NCBI GenBank assembly: GCA_016204975.1
Contig: JACQJP010000014.1
Coordinates: 1 to 61,492, forward strand
Origin: Elusimicrobiota bacterium
GTDB taxonomy: Bacteria > Elusimicrobiota > Elusimicrobia > JACQJP01
Reading direction: 5' to 3'
DNA length: 61,492 nucleotides
Shown: positions 33,647 through 44,254 of the stretch, piece after piece
Layout of the letters: each line of letters opens with the position of its first letter
Numbering within the stretch: the stretch's first letter is position 1
Program-made: the position numbers and the translations under genes
Notes under the pieces: generated by a model
Told to the model about the DNA's origin: nothing
Seen by the model: the letters and a program-made list of their open reading frames with translations, nothing else
Database searches by the model: none

Positions 33647-34045
33647 CTAGACCTTGTAGACGGCGTCCCCCCGCCTGGCGCGCGCCGACACCAGGATTCC
33701 CACCGAATCCCCCTTCTTGGCCCGCTCCACCGGAAGGCGATCAATTTGCAGGGAGGAAACTTCCTGGGTCAGGTCGGTGGTGTGGCCCTTCACCCGGATT
33801 CGCTCGCCAACCGTCAAGGGAGCCTTGAGCTTCAAGGCAACGGCCCCCACATGTGAAAAGTAGTCCTCCGCTATCCCCAAAAAGATCCCCCCCGGAACCT
33901 GTTTTTCCGGACTGAGTTTCGGCCGGCCGCGCGCAGACCGGGGCTTCACGGCTTTCCTGCCCGGTCCTTTACCTTTCCGAACAGCCTTGCGGGCCTTGCT
34001 CGCCGTTTTCCTGACAACCTTCCTCCGCTTCTTTTTTTTGGGCAT
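33647..34045 (-). CDS. Translation-factor-like beta-barrel protein with a histone-like basic tail
   Basis: 132 residues from the ATG at 34045 (AGGGGGG upstream). Residues 1-50 are Lys/Arg/Ala-rich and low-complexity (PKKKKRRKVVRKTASKARKA, continuing with RKGKGPGRKAVKPRSARGRP). Residues about 55-132 form an EF-Tu domain 2-like barrel (GGIFLGIAEDYFSHVGAVAL, KAPLTVGERIRVKGHTTDLT, GDSVGILVSARARRGDAVYK), as in stand-alone translation elongation factor-like proteins. The tail should bind nucleic acid. It sits between mnmE and the MFS gene; role unknown, ribosome- or RNA-associated by inference. Confidence 0.82.
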   Translation of the reverse strand: MPKKKKRRKVVRKTASKARKAVRKGKGPGRKAVKPRSARGRPKLSPEKQVPGGIFLGIAEDYFSHVGAVALKLKAPLTVGERIRVKGHTTDLTQEVSSLQIDRLPVERAKKGDSVGILVSARARRGDAVYKV

Positions 34046-34071
34046 TCTACCCCCCTTTCCAAAAATATCCT

Positions 34072-35514
34072 CTATTTTCCGATGCAAAATCTAGAAAAGA
34101 CCGCTCCCAGGATTTCCTCCGAATCCGTCTCTCCTACCAACTCTCCCAGGGCCCGCAGGGCTGAGTGGAGAGATGCCGCCGCCAGCTCCCCCTGCCCCTC
34201 CCCCGGTGCGAAGAGACGCCCCGCCTGTTCCAGAAACTCCGCCACCCGTTCGAGCGCCTGCCTGTGCCGAAGCTCAGTCAAAAAAACCGCACCCCACTCT
34301 CGATCCGACCCCTGGGTCCAACCCGACACGCGCCGCAGAAGCTCCAACATCCCCTGGCCGGTTGCGGCGGAAACAGCGATGGGATCTTCGGGTCTGAAAC
34401 CATTCCATCGAAGGCGTTCCGGAAGATCCCTCTTGTTCAAGGCGCAGACCCAGAACTTCTCCTCCCGGCAAGCCTCTTGGACCAAATCCCGCACCACAAA
34501 ATCTTCCCGCTGCAGCGGCTGGGAACGGTCCAAAACCCACACGATTCCATCGGATCGGCGGATCGCCGCGCGAGCCCGCTCGATTCCCTCTTGCTCCACC
34601 GGGCCGAAACCTTCTGAGCGGATCCCAGCGGTATCCACCCACACAATTCCAATACCCTCCAACTCCATAAGCTCTTCCAAGGTGTCCCGGGTGGTGCCCG
34701 GAAGTTCGGCGACGATTGCCCTCTCATGACCCAGAATCCGGTTGAAGAGACTGGACTTGCCCACGTTGGGTCGGCCAACCAACGCGACCCGAAGCCCCTC
34801 CTGAATGCGGCGCGCTTTCTGAAAGGTCTGCAGCGTCCCGGAAATCTGAAGGGCCAATGCGCGGCACCTCTGGGCCGCCTCCAGCCACGAAAATGAGGGA
34901 AGCTCCTCCTCGGCGTGGTCCAGCGCCGCCTCCGCGCGCGCCAGCAGATCCAGAATCCCCTCCTTCCATCGAAAAGCCTGTCTGGAAAGCCTCCCCTCCA
35001 TCTGCCCCAGCGCGACGCGGTGTGCCGCACGGGTCTTGGAGCGGATCAAGCGGCAGACCGCCTCAGCCTGCGTAAGATCCATCTTCCCGTTGAGGTATGC
35101 CCGGAGGGTGAACTCCCCGGGTTGGGCCAGACGCGCCCCCCTCTCCACCGCCAGCTCCATCGTCCGCCGCAGAACATAGGGAGAGCCATGGCAGAAAATC
35201 TCCACCACATCCTCTCCGGTATAGCTGCGAGGGGAGCGATACAGGGTCGCCAGGGCCCGATCCAACAAATGCCCGTCCACTTCCCAGAGGCGCACCGGCT
35301 CCAGGTGCCTGGGCGTCAGCCCTTGGAGATCCGGAGAAGCTCCCACCAAAGACTGAGAAATGTCAATCGCTTGCGGGCCGCTCAGCCGAACGATGCCGAT
35401 GGCCCCCTCCCCAGAAGGAGTGCCCACCGCCACAATGGTGTCCAGCACGCCGGGCTCCTCTGGAGCCCCGGCGGGGACCCGGAGCGCTGCGGAGGGTGCT
35501 GAGTCCTGATTCAT
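34072..35514 (-). CDS. mnmE: tRNA modification GTPase MnmE
   Basis: 480 residues. An N-terminal folate-binding domain (DTIVAVGTPSGEGAIGIVRL, EIFCHGSPYVLRRTMELAV, RLAQPGEFTLRAYLNGKMDL), a helical domain, and an inserted G domain with G1 GRPNVGKSS, G2 PGTTRD, G3 DTAG and G4 NKRD. It ends with the catalytic CIGK. With MnmG it installs the cmnm5/nm5 group on U34 of tRNAs. It overlaps the jag stop by 4 bp; the yidC-jag-mnmE order is widely conserved beside oriC. Confidence 0.97.
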   Translation of the reverse strand: MNQDSAPSAALRVPAGAPEEPGVLDTIVAVGTPSGEGAIGIVRLSGPQAIDISQSLVGASPDLQGLTPRHLEPVRLWEVDGHLLDRALATLYRSPRSYTGEDVVEIFCHGSPYVLRRTMELAVERGARLAQPGEFTLRAYLNGKMDLTQAEAVCRLIRSKTRAAHRVALGQMEGRLSRQAFRWKEGILDLLARAEAALDHAEEELPSFSWLEAAQRCRALALQISGTLQTFQKARRIQEGLRVALVGRPNVGKSSLFNRILGHERAIVAELPGTTRDTLEELMELEGIGIVWVDTAGIRSEGFGPVEQEGIERARAAIRRSDGIVWVLDRSQPLQREDFVVRDLVQEACREEKFWVCALNKRDLPERLRWNGFRPEDPIAVSAATGQGMLELLRRVSGWTQGSDREWGAVFLTELRHRQALERVAEFLEQAGRLFAPGEGQGELAAASLHSALRALGELVGETDSEEILGAVFSRFCIGK

Positions 35515-36305
35515 CCTTCTTTTTCCTTTTTCGGAACAAGGACTACCTTCCGCCAGGGCCCGTCCCCCTCGGACTGTGTCTCTATGGAAGGATGCCCCGC
35601 CAGCGCCTTATGGACCAGCCGACGAAAATAAGCTCCCATCGGCTCCAGAGAGTGGGCCACACCGGACCTCTCCACCTCCTGGACCGTCCGGGAGACCTGC
35701 GCCAGAATGCGGTCCTCGTGCCGCTTCCAGTATCCCTGGGTGTCAATCTGGACCGCCACCGGCTGCCCGACCTTGCGTGTGGCGATCAACGTGACCAGAA
35801 GTTGAAAAGCCTCCAGGGTTCGCCCTTCTCTCCCGATCAAAAGACCTCCCTGGTCCGTCTCCACCTCCACCCGGTAGCGGGACTGCGAGGCTTCCCAACT
35901 CACTGCCGCGGGCGAGGCAGAAAAACCCATAAAGCCCAGTATCTTCTGGGCCGTTGAAGAAACGATCTCTCGAGCCCCCTCTATCTCCGCCGTCCCAGGG
36001 GAGCTCGGCAGCGACGCAGGCGCTGCTGGAGGGGCTCCCTCCGGCCCGGTCCGGTGAGGCCGCAGCGACGGAGGCTTTGCAGTGCGCGCCCCGGAACCGG
36101 TCCTCGACTCCGCCGGCGTTGGTGGCTCCCACCTCTTTTCCCGAACAAGCACGCGGGCGGCCTTTACCCGCAGCCCGAAAAACCCGGAGGCCGCCTCCTG
36201 CAAAACCGTCACCTCCACTTGGTCCCGCCTCAAAGATAGCTTTTTCAGGGCCTGTTCCACCGCATTGGGAACATCTACACCTTCGCTGATGCACTCTTCG
36301 CTCAT
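35511..36305 (-). CDS. jag: Jag/KhpB RNA-binding protein
   Basis: 264 residues: an N-terminal Jag_N domain (about 4-55, VEQALKKLSLRRDQVEVTVL and SGFFGLRVKAARVLV), a Pro/Ala-rich linker (about 60-110), a KH domain (about 140-185, GGLLIGREGRTLEAFQLLVT) and an R3H domain (about 200-262, VERSGVAHSLEPMGAYFRR and HPSIETQSEGDGPWRKVVLV). The protein binds many transcripts and is encoded beside yidC in most bacteria. It lies 19 bp after yidC. Confidence 0.95.
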   Translation of the reverse strand: MSEECISEGVDVPNAVEQALKKLSLRRDQVEVTVLQEAASGFFGLRVKAARVLVREKRWEPPTPAESRTGSGARTAKPPSLRPHRTGPEGAPPAAPASLPSSPGTAEIEGAREIVSSTAQKILGFMGFSASPAAVSWEASQSRYRVEVETDQGGLLIGREGRTLEAFQLLVTLIATRKVGQPVAVQIDTQGYWKRHEDRILAQVSRTVQEVERSGVAHSLEPMGAYFRRLVHKALAGHPSIETQSEGDGPWRKVVLVPKKEKEG

Positions 36306-36324
36306 GATTCACCTCGATTCACTC

Positions 36325-37827
36325 TCATCGGTAGCGCTTCAGAAGCACTCCCTGCTGGCAAATATTCAGAATGTTGTTGGTCAGCCAATAGAGAACCAAC
36401 CCTGAAGGAAAACGGAGAAACATGAAGGTAAACAGAACCGGCATCCAGGTCATCACCTTCGCCTGTCCTGGATCTGCGGAGGCAGGATTCAGCCTTTGCT
36501 GCAGCACCATGGTCCCCCCCATGAGCAACGGCAGCACATAGTAGGGATCATGGATCGAAAGGTCGCGGATCCAAAGGACAAAAGGGGCCCCGCGAAGCTC
36601 CCAGGCGTTGCGCAGAGTCGTAAACAGCGCCCAGAAGACCGGAAGCTGAGCCAGCATGGGAAGACACCCCCCCAGGGGATTGGCCTTGTGCACTTTGTAG
36701 AGCTGCATCATCTCCACGTTGAGACGGCGGGGGTCATTTTTGAACTTCTCCTGCAACAGCTTCATCTGGGGCTGGAGCTTTTTCATTGCCGCCATGGCCC
36801 GGGTGCTCTTCAAAGAGAGCGGGAGCATCAAAACCTGGATGGCCATGGTGAGAAGCACAATCGCCCAACCGTAGTTTCCAGTCCACTGCTTGAGCTTTAA
36901 GAGGCTCACGAAGGCGATTTTTCCCAAAAAACTGAAGAAGCCGAAGTCTACCGATCTTTTCAGTCCAGAACCCAGCGACTGAAGCCTCTCATAGTCCTTT
37001 GGACCGAGGTAAAAACGAAATTTCCACTCCTGTCGGGCCCGAGGGGGGAGATCTCCCGCCTCCCAAAGAAGGTGCACCTCGGGGAAGGAGTCTTTCTTCT
37101 CTATTCGGAACCCCCGCTCCGGAAGCGCCGCGGGAGCGTCGTCCGGCTCCGGCAAGAGGGCCGCCAGAAAGTAGTGGTTGTCCAGCCCCACCCAACGCAT
37201 CACCCCACGACCCGCTTCTCCTACATCCAGCTTCCGGAACTTGCCCTCCCCTGCTGCGTCGAATAGGGCGATGGCCCGAAGCTGGCTCCCGAGATCGTTT
37301 TGACCCGGGGTCGAGAGCGGCCCCGGCCCCAACAGGAGGCTCCACCTCGGATAGCCCTGACGACTGCGGGAAGGATTCTCCAAGGTGAGCCGCAGATCCA
37401 CCCACTTTTCCCCAAGAGAAAACTCCTTGGTCCAGACCACTTGGCCGGGGAGGTTGCCGGCAAACTGGATCCGAGAGCCGTCTCTGGAGAGGAGGCGCCA
37501 GCGAACCTCCGGCTCCGTCCTGAAGAATCCCGCCCCCTCCCCCGGAATCAGGGCTACCGGCTCCCCCTCCTCGTCCAACCAATCCCAGCGGACGAGGGCT
37601 CCCTTTCCGACAGAGAAGCCGGCGCGGTAGGCCTCTTTTTCAAAAATCTGCGGAGCCTCCTCAAAAAACCCAGTCTCCTCTTCCAGCAAGGGTTCCGCAA
37701 ACCCCTCCACAGACTCCGGCGCCTGAGCCACGGGCGAGGTCTGGGGCGGCGTCCGGCTCAGCCAGCCAAACCAGGCCACATACACCAAGGCGGACAAAAG
37801 AAGCGCTAAAAGAAGATTCTTCTCCAT
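36325..37827 (-). CDS. yidC: Membrane protein insertase YidC
   Basis: 500 residues from the ATG at 37827. TM1 at about 3-20 (NLLLALLLSALVYVAWFGWL), a large periplasmic P1 domain (about 60-320, diderm-type YidC) and the conserved 60KD_IMP core with ALKSTRAMAAMKKLQPQMKL, NPLGGCLPMLAQLPVFWALF and LVLYWLTNNILNICQQ. The positively charged residue in the groove is the Arg of KSTRA. The start overlaps yidD by 22 bp. The P1 domain supports an outer-membrane-bearing host. Confidence 0.97.
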   Translation of the reverse strand: MEKNLLLALLLSALVYVAWFGWLSRTPPQTSPVAQAPESVEGFAEPLLEEETGFFEEAPQIFEKEAYRAGFSVGKGALVRWDWLDEEGEPVALIPGEGAGFFRTEPEVRWRLLSRDGSRIQFAGNLPGQVVWTKEFSLGEKWVDLRLTLENPSRSRQGYPRWSLLLGPGPLSTPGQNDLGSQLRAIALFDAAGEGKFRKLDVGEAGRGVMRWVGLDNHYFLAALLPEPDDAPAALPERGFRIEKKDSFPEVHLLWEAGDLPPRARQEWKFRFYLGPKDYERLQSLGSGLKRSVDFGFFSFLGKIAFVSLLKLKQWTGNYGWAIVLLTMAIQVLMLPLSLKSTRAMAAMKKLQPQMKLLQEKFKNDPRRLNVEMMQLYKVHKANPLGGCLPMLAQLPVFWALFTTLRNAWELRGAPFVLWIRDLSIHDPYYVLPLLMGGTMVLQQRLNPASADPGQAKVMTWMPVLFTFMFLRFPSGLVLYWLTNNILNICQQGVLLKRYR

Positions 37828-38099
37828 GAAAGGTTCGCAGCAGGCGGCACAGGCTCGGGCCCCCCGGCACACCAAGGATGGCACCGGCTCAGACGCTGAA
37901 AAAAGAGAAAAAGCCCCAAAAGCGCGCCATGCTTCAGAATGGCCTCCGTTGCATATTCCGAGCAACTGGGATGAAACCGGCAGGCAGGCGGGGCGAGGAC
38001 CTTGCGAAATAGGCGAAGAAAATCAAGCAGCTCCAGAAGAAGCGTCTGGTAAAAGCCGTGCCCGGTGAAAGAGATCAAGAATGGAGGCCTGAACCGCAT
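37806..38099 (-). CDS. yidD: Membrane protein insertion efficiency factor YidD
   Basis: 97 residues. The diagnostic ACRFHPSCSEYATEAILKHG, with three Cys, is present, followed by LFFQRLSRCHPWCAGGPEPV. Normal YidD starts about 15-20 residues before that motif; the ATG at 38099 gives a somewhat longer N terminus lying over the rnpA coding region (77-bp overlap), so a downstream non-ATG start is possible. The 3' end overlaps yidC. It assists YidC-mediated insertion. Confidence 0.9.
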   Translation of the reverse strand: MRFRPPFLISFTGHGFYQTLLLELLDFLRLFRKVLAPPACRFHPSCSEYATEAILKHGALLGLFLFFQRLSRCHPWCAGGPEPVPPAANLSWRRIFF

Positions 38100-38394
38100 G
38101 AAAATCGCTGGGTTTCCACCCGGGAACGGGCCGGATCACCACATCCCACCCCAGGCGGGAATGTCCCAAATGCGTCCGAAACAACTCCCGCAGAAGCCGC
38201 TTCACTCGGTTGCGAGCGACAGCCTTCCCAAACTTCTTGGGAACCGAGATACCCAGCCGAGTCGGACCCCCTTTATCGCTAGGACCCTCTTTCTCGCGCG
38301 AATAAACCCAGACTAAAAACCTGCCGTTGCACACTCGGCGCCCCGAGTAGACGACCCTGCGAATCTCCTCAGGAGCGCGTATGCGGCAGAGCAT
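38023..38394 (-). CDS. rnpA: Ribonuclease P protein component
   Basis: 123 residues. The RNR signature AVARNRVKRLLRELFRTH and LGISVPKKFGKA are clear, and the N terminus MLCRIRAPEEIRRVVYSGRR fits RnpA (R-x-F-x-x-V-x-x-x-G pattern). It binds the RNase P RNA for tRNA 5' processing. It begins one base after the rpmH stop and overlaps yidD at its 3' end. The RNase P RNA gene itself was not seen in the window. Confidence 0.95.
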   Translation of the reverse strand: MLCRIRAPEEIRRVVYSGRRVCNGRFLVWVYSREKEGPSDKGGPTRLGISVPKKFGKAVARNRVKRLLRELFRTHLGHSRLGWDVVIRPVPGWKPSDFHAVQASILDLFHRARLLPDASSGAA

Positions 38395-38395
38395 T

Positions 38396-38533
38396 CTAAA
38401 CTAACACTAGCCGCCTTCTGCCCTTCTGCCGACGGCGGTTCAAAACCCTCCTACCGCCAGGAGTGCTTCTCCTGGCGCGAAAGCCGATCTTTCTCCTTCT
38501 CTTTAAAACATGGGGGCGATAAGTCGGCAGCAT
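38396..38533 (-). CDS. rpmH: 50S ribosomal protein L34
   Basis: 45 residues: [37 protein letters not shown], matching L34 (T-x-x-P-x-x-x-K-R-x-R, G-F-R-x-R, G-R-x-V-L-x-x-R-R). The ATG at 38533 has GAGGG about eight bases upstream; the stop is 38396-38398. It is the first gene of the leftward array and lies next to dnaA as in most bacteria. Confidence 0.96.
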   Translation of the reverse strand: MLPTYRPHVLKRRRKIGFRARRSTPGGRRVLNRRRQKGRRRLVLV

Positions 38534-38557
38534 GGTTTCACCCTCTGTCGGGGAGGG

Positions 38558-38587
38558 ATTCTACCTCAAATTTCCTTTCGCTGTCAA
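38558..38587 (-). promoter_or_regulatory. rpmH promoter
   Basis: On the minus strand, TTGACA (38582-38587), 18-bp spacer, TAGAAT (38558-38563). Predicted start is near 38551, about 18 nt before the rpmH ATG, leaving room for the GAGGG ribosome site. It is the likely driver of the 16-gene leftward array. Confidence 0.7.
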
Positions 38588-38607
38588 CTAGCCCAGCGAG
38601 AGCCCTC

Positions 38608-38637
38608 TTGACGGGAAAAGCCCGAAAATCATAGAAT
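38608..38637 (+). promoter_or_regulatory. dnaA promoter
   Basis: TTGACG (38608-38613), 18-bp spacer, TAGAAT (38632-38637), the same -10 and spacing as the divergent rpmH promoter. The leader to the dnaA ATG is about 90 nt and contains the DnaA-box cluster at 38683-38713, consistent with DnaA autoregulation. Confidence 0.65.
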
Positions 38638-38682
38638 AGGTCTTTGAATAGCTGCCGGACGTTATTAGGCATCTGAGGATAC

Positions 38683-38713
38683 TTATTAACACCTGTGAAT
38701 AACCTGTGGAAAA
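38683..38713. promoter_or_regulatory. DnaA-box cluster upstream of dnaA
   Basis: Three 9-mers in 31 bp: TTATTAACA (38683-38691, one mismatch to TTATNCACA), TGTGAATAA (38694-38702, reverse complement TTATTCACA, perfect) and TGTGGAAAA (38705-38713, reverse complement TTTTCCACA, one mismatch). They sit in the dnaA leader and may be part of oriC or an autoregulatory site. Confidence 0.72.
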
Positions 38714-38732
38714 CTCCGCCAGCACAGGCAAG

Positions 38733-40088
38733 ATGACTGCGGAATCCGTCTGGGAACAGGTCCTCTCCTCCATCAAGAACGATTTAAACCCGGAGCTGTT
38801 TGACCTATGGGTCAAACCCATTGTGCCAAAAAACCTGGAGAACAACCTCCTGACCCTCCAGGTCCCCAATAAGTTCTTCTCAGACTGGTTGAAGGAAAGA
38901 TTCCAAAGCCGTATAGAGGGGCTGCTCAAGAACCTGACTGGCACAGACATCTCCCTGCACTACAGCCTCACCCAGGAACTGGAGGAGGTTTTGCAGAAGA
39001 CCCCCTTCTCTATGGATCCCATTGAAGCCCCCCCTCCTCAAAGTGACTTTACCCTCAGTGAGCTCAATCCCCGATACACCTTTGACACATTTGTGGTGGG
39101 AACCTCCAACCGATTCGCCCAAGCCGCTGCGGAGGCGGTGGCCAAAAGCCCTGGGAAACAGTACAATCCCCTGTTCATCTATAGCGAGGTGGGACTCGGC
39201 AAAACCCATCTCATGCACGCCATCGGACATGCCCTACGCAGGGGACAGCCTCGCGGCCGGGTGCTCTATAACACCTCCGAGCAGTTCATCAACGAATATA
39301 TCAACTCTCTAAGGGATGACCGGCCGGAGGCCTTCCGCAACAAATACCGCAGCCTGGATTGCCTTCTCATCGACGACATCCAGTTCTTGATCGGCAAGGG
39401 ACGCAGCGAGGAAGAGTTCTTCTACACCTTCAACGCCCTCTTCGACTCCAATAAGCAGATCGTCATTACCTCCGACCGGGCTCCTAAGGAAATGTCTCCC
39501 ATGGAGCAGCGCTTGATCTCACGGTTTGAGTGGGGGGTGGTCGCAGATATCCAACCGCCGGATTTAGAAACCCGCGTGGCCATCCTGCGCAAGAAGGCCG
39601 AGTCAGAAAAGCTCTTCGTCCCGGAGGACATCCTATCCTACATCGCTACTATCATCAAAACCAACATCCGGGAGCTGGAAGGCTCCTTGATCCGCCTGGT
39701 GGCCTACTCCTCCTTGACCGGCAGGCCCCTGACGGTGGATGCGGCCAAGGAGGTCCTCAGAGATTCCGTTTCCCAAGACGTTCCCTCCAGCCCCCTCACC
39801 ACCGAAGCGATTCAGAGAGTGATTGCCTCTCACTTTAACTTGGAGGTTCGGGACCTAAAGTCCAAAAAGAGAACCGATTCCATCGCCTTCCCCCGGCAGA
39901 TTGCCATGTACCTATGCCGAACCCTGACCGACCTCTCCACCACGGAAATTGGGGCGGCCTTTGGAGGTAAAGATCACACCACCGTCATCCATGCCCAAAA
40001 GAAAATAAAGAACAAGATACAGAGCGACCCCTATTTTATGGCTCTGATCAACCGCATCACCCAAGATATCTATGCACAGGCTGACTGA
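38733..40088 (+). CDS. dnaA: Chromosomal replication initiator protein DnaA
   Basis: 451 residues from the ATG at 38733 (an in-frame GTG at 38706 would add nine). Domain I has WEQVLSSIKNDLNPELFDLW. Domain III is AAA+, opening RYTFDTFVVGTSNRFAQAAA, with Walker A SEVGLGKTHLMHAIGH, Walker B LLIDDIQFLIGK, sensor ITSDRAPKEM and box VII region RLISRFEWGVV. Domain IV has the DnaA signature GGKDHTTVIHAQKKI. It initiates replication by melting oriC; boxes lie both upstream and downstream of the gene. Confidence 0.98.
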   Translation: MTAESVWEQVLSSIKNDLNPELFDLWVKPIVPKNLENNLLTLQVPNKFFSDWLKERFQSRIEGLLKNLTGTDISLHYSLTQELEEVLQKTPFSMDPIEAPPPQSDFTLSELNPRYTFDTFVVGTSNRFAQAAAEAVAKSPGKQYNPLFIYSEVGLGKTHLMHAIGHALRRGQPRGRVLYNTSEQFINEYINSLRDDRPEAFRNKYRSLDCLLIDDIQFLIGKGRSEEEFFYTFNALFDSNKQIVITSDRAPKEMSPMEQRLISRFEWGVVADIQPPDLETRVAILRKKAESEKLFVPEDILSYIATIIKTNIRELEGSLIRLVAYSSLTGRPLTVDAAKEVLRDSVSQDVPSSPLTTEAIQRVIASHFNLEVRDLKSKKRTDSIAFPRQIAMYLCRTLTDLSTTEIGAAFGGKDHTTVIHAQKKIKNKIQSDPYFMALINRITQDIYAQAD

Positions 40089-40262
40089 ATATCTGGGGAG
40101 AAATTGTTCGCAGGGTTATAAAAATTGTGTGTTTCCTGGCCGAGCGTGGAAAGACTGAACTTTTCTGCGTGATTATCCACAGCGAATGACCTGGGGTTCC
40201 CGTCGGCCATCCCCTCCGTCCACACTGTAGGCAAGACGAGGAGGAAGAGGAGGAATAATAAG
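40089..40262. other. dnaA-dnaN intergenic region, candidate oriC
   Basis: This 174-bp gap has an AT-rich stretch (about 40114-40135, TTATAAAAATTGTGTG) and a perfect DnaA box TTATCCACA at 40173-40181, followed by the strong dnaN ribosome site (GAGGAAGAGGAGGA). Gene direction changes across the dnaA region: 16 genes run left, dnaA-gyrA run right. The plus strand is visibly C-rich to the left and G-rich to the right. Whether melting occurs here or upstream of dnaA cannot be decided by eye. Confidence 0.55.
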
Positions 40263-41383
40263 ATGAAGATCCATTGTAATCGGGAAGATCTGTCCAGGGG
40301 GGTACAGGCCATCCAATCCGCTCTCTCTGCCAGAAGTACCTTGCCGATTCTTATCAATTTTCTGATGGAGACCGAGGATTCGAAAATTAAACTGTCCTCT
40401 ACAGACCTGGAGGTTGGAGTCCGGCACTATCTAAGGGCAGAGGTGGAGTCCGGAGGCTCCGTGACCATCCCCGCCAAGAAGTTTGGAGATATACTACATA
40501 GCCTGCCGGATTCTGAAGATGTCACTATCCATGCGGATTCGGACAATAAAGTCCAAATCCGCTGTGGAAAGTCCCGTTTCGTGGTCATGGGGATGCCTAA
40601 GTCCGACTATCCCGTGCTGCCCGGCTTCTCCAAAGAGCAGGCCTTTGAAGTCTCGGCCGGGCTGTTGCAAGAAATGGTGCGTAAAGTTTCCTTTGCGGTC
40701 TCCGCGGACGAGACCCGTTACGTGCTCAATGGGATATACTGCGTGGCCGAAAAAGGAACCTGGATGATGGTGGCTACCGATGGAAGGAGGCTGGCTTTGG
40801 TTAGGAGAAAGGGAATACCCCCTCAACAACAGTTCAAGGTTATCATACCCACTAAGGCCCTACAAGAATTGATAAGGCTTCTCTCTGCTTTTTCGGAAAA
40901 GACCTCGAAGGAGGCTAGGGTGCTGACGTCGGTCAGCGACAACCAGGTGGCCTTCCAGATTCAGGAGACAACTCTCATCTCCCGCCTCATTGAAGGGAAT
41001 TTCCCCAACTACGAGCAGGTCATTCCCTCCAAGAGCGATCTCTCGGTTGAGATTCCGACGCAGGATCTGCTGGCGGTGACCAAGAGGGCCGCTCTGTGCA
41101 CGGCGGAGAGGGGAGGGTCCGTTCGATACCAACTCAAAAAGGATTCTCTAGGCGTCTCCGCCTCGACTCACGGGCTGTGGGAATTCGAGGATGAGATCAA
41201 GGTGGAATATTCCGGGGAGCCCTTCGAGATAGCCTTTAATCCGGGCTTTTTAGCAGACATGCTCAAGAACGTCAGCTCCGACAAGGTTTCTCTCAACCTC
41301 ACCACGCCGCTAAATCCCGGGCTGCTGCGGCCCTCTAATGACGCGGATTATCTCTGCGTGATCATGCCCATGAGAATACAACC

Positions 41384-41387
<4 letters not shown>
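40263..41387 (+). CDS. dnaN: DNA polymerase III sliding clamp (beta subunit)
   Basis: 374 residues with the three-fold DnaN topology: MKIHCNREDLSRGVQAIQSA at the start, SSTDLEVGVRHYL, MPKSDYPVLPGF, a second domain with ETRYVLNGIYC and VATDGRRLALV, a third with RLIEGNFPNYEQVIPS, and C-terminal YLCVIMPMRI. The clamp tethers polymerase III to DNA. Its stop overlaps the dciA start (ATGA). Confidence 0.98.
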
Positions 41388-44232
<2,845 letters not shown>

Positions 44233-44254
44233 GCTCGTGACAGAGCCTTAGAAT

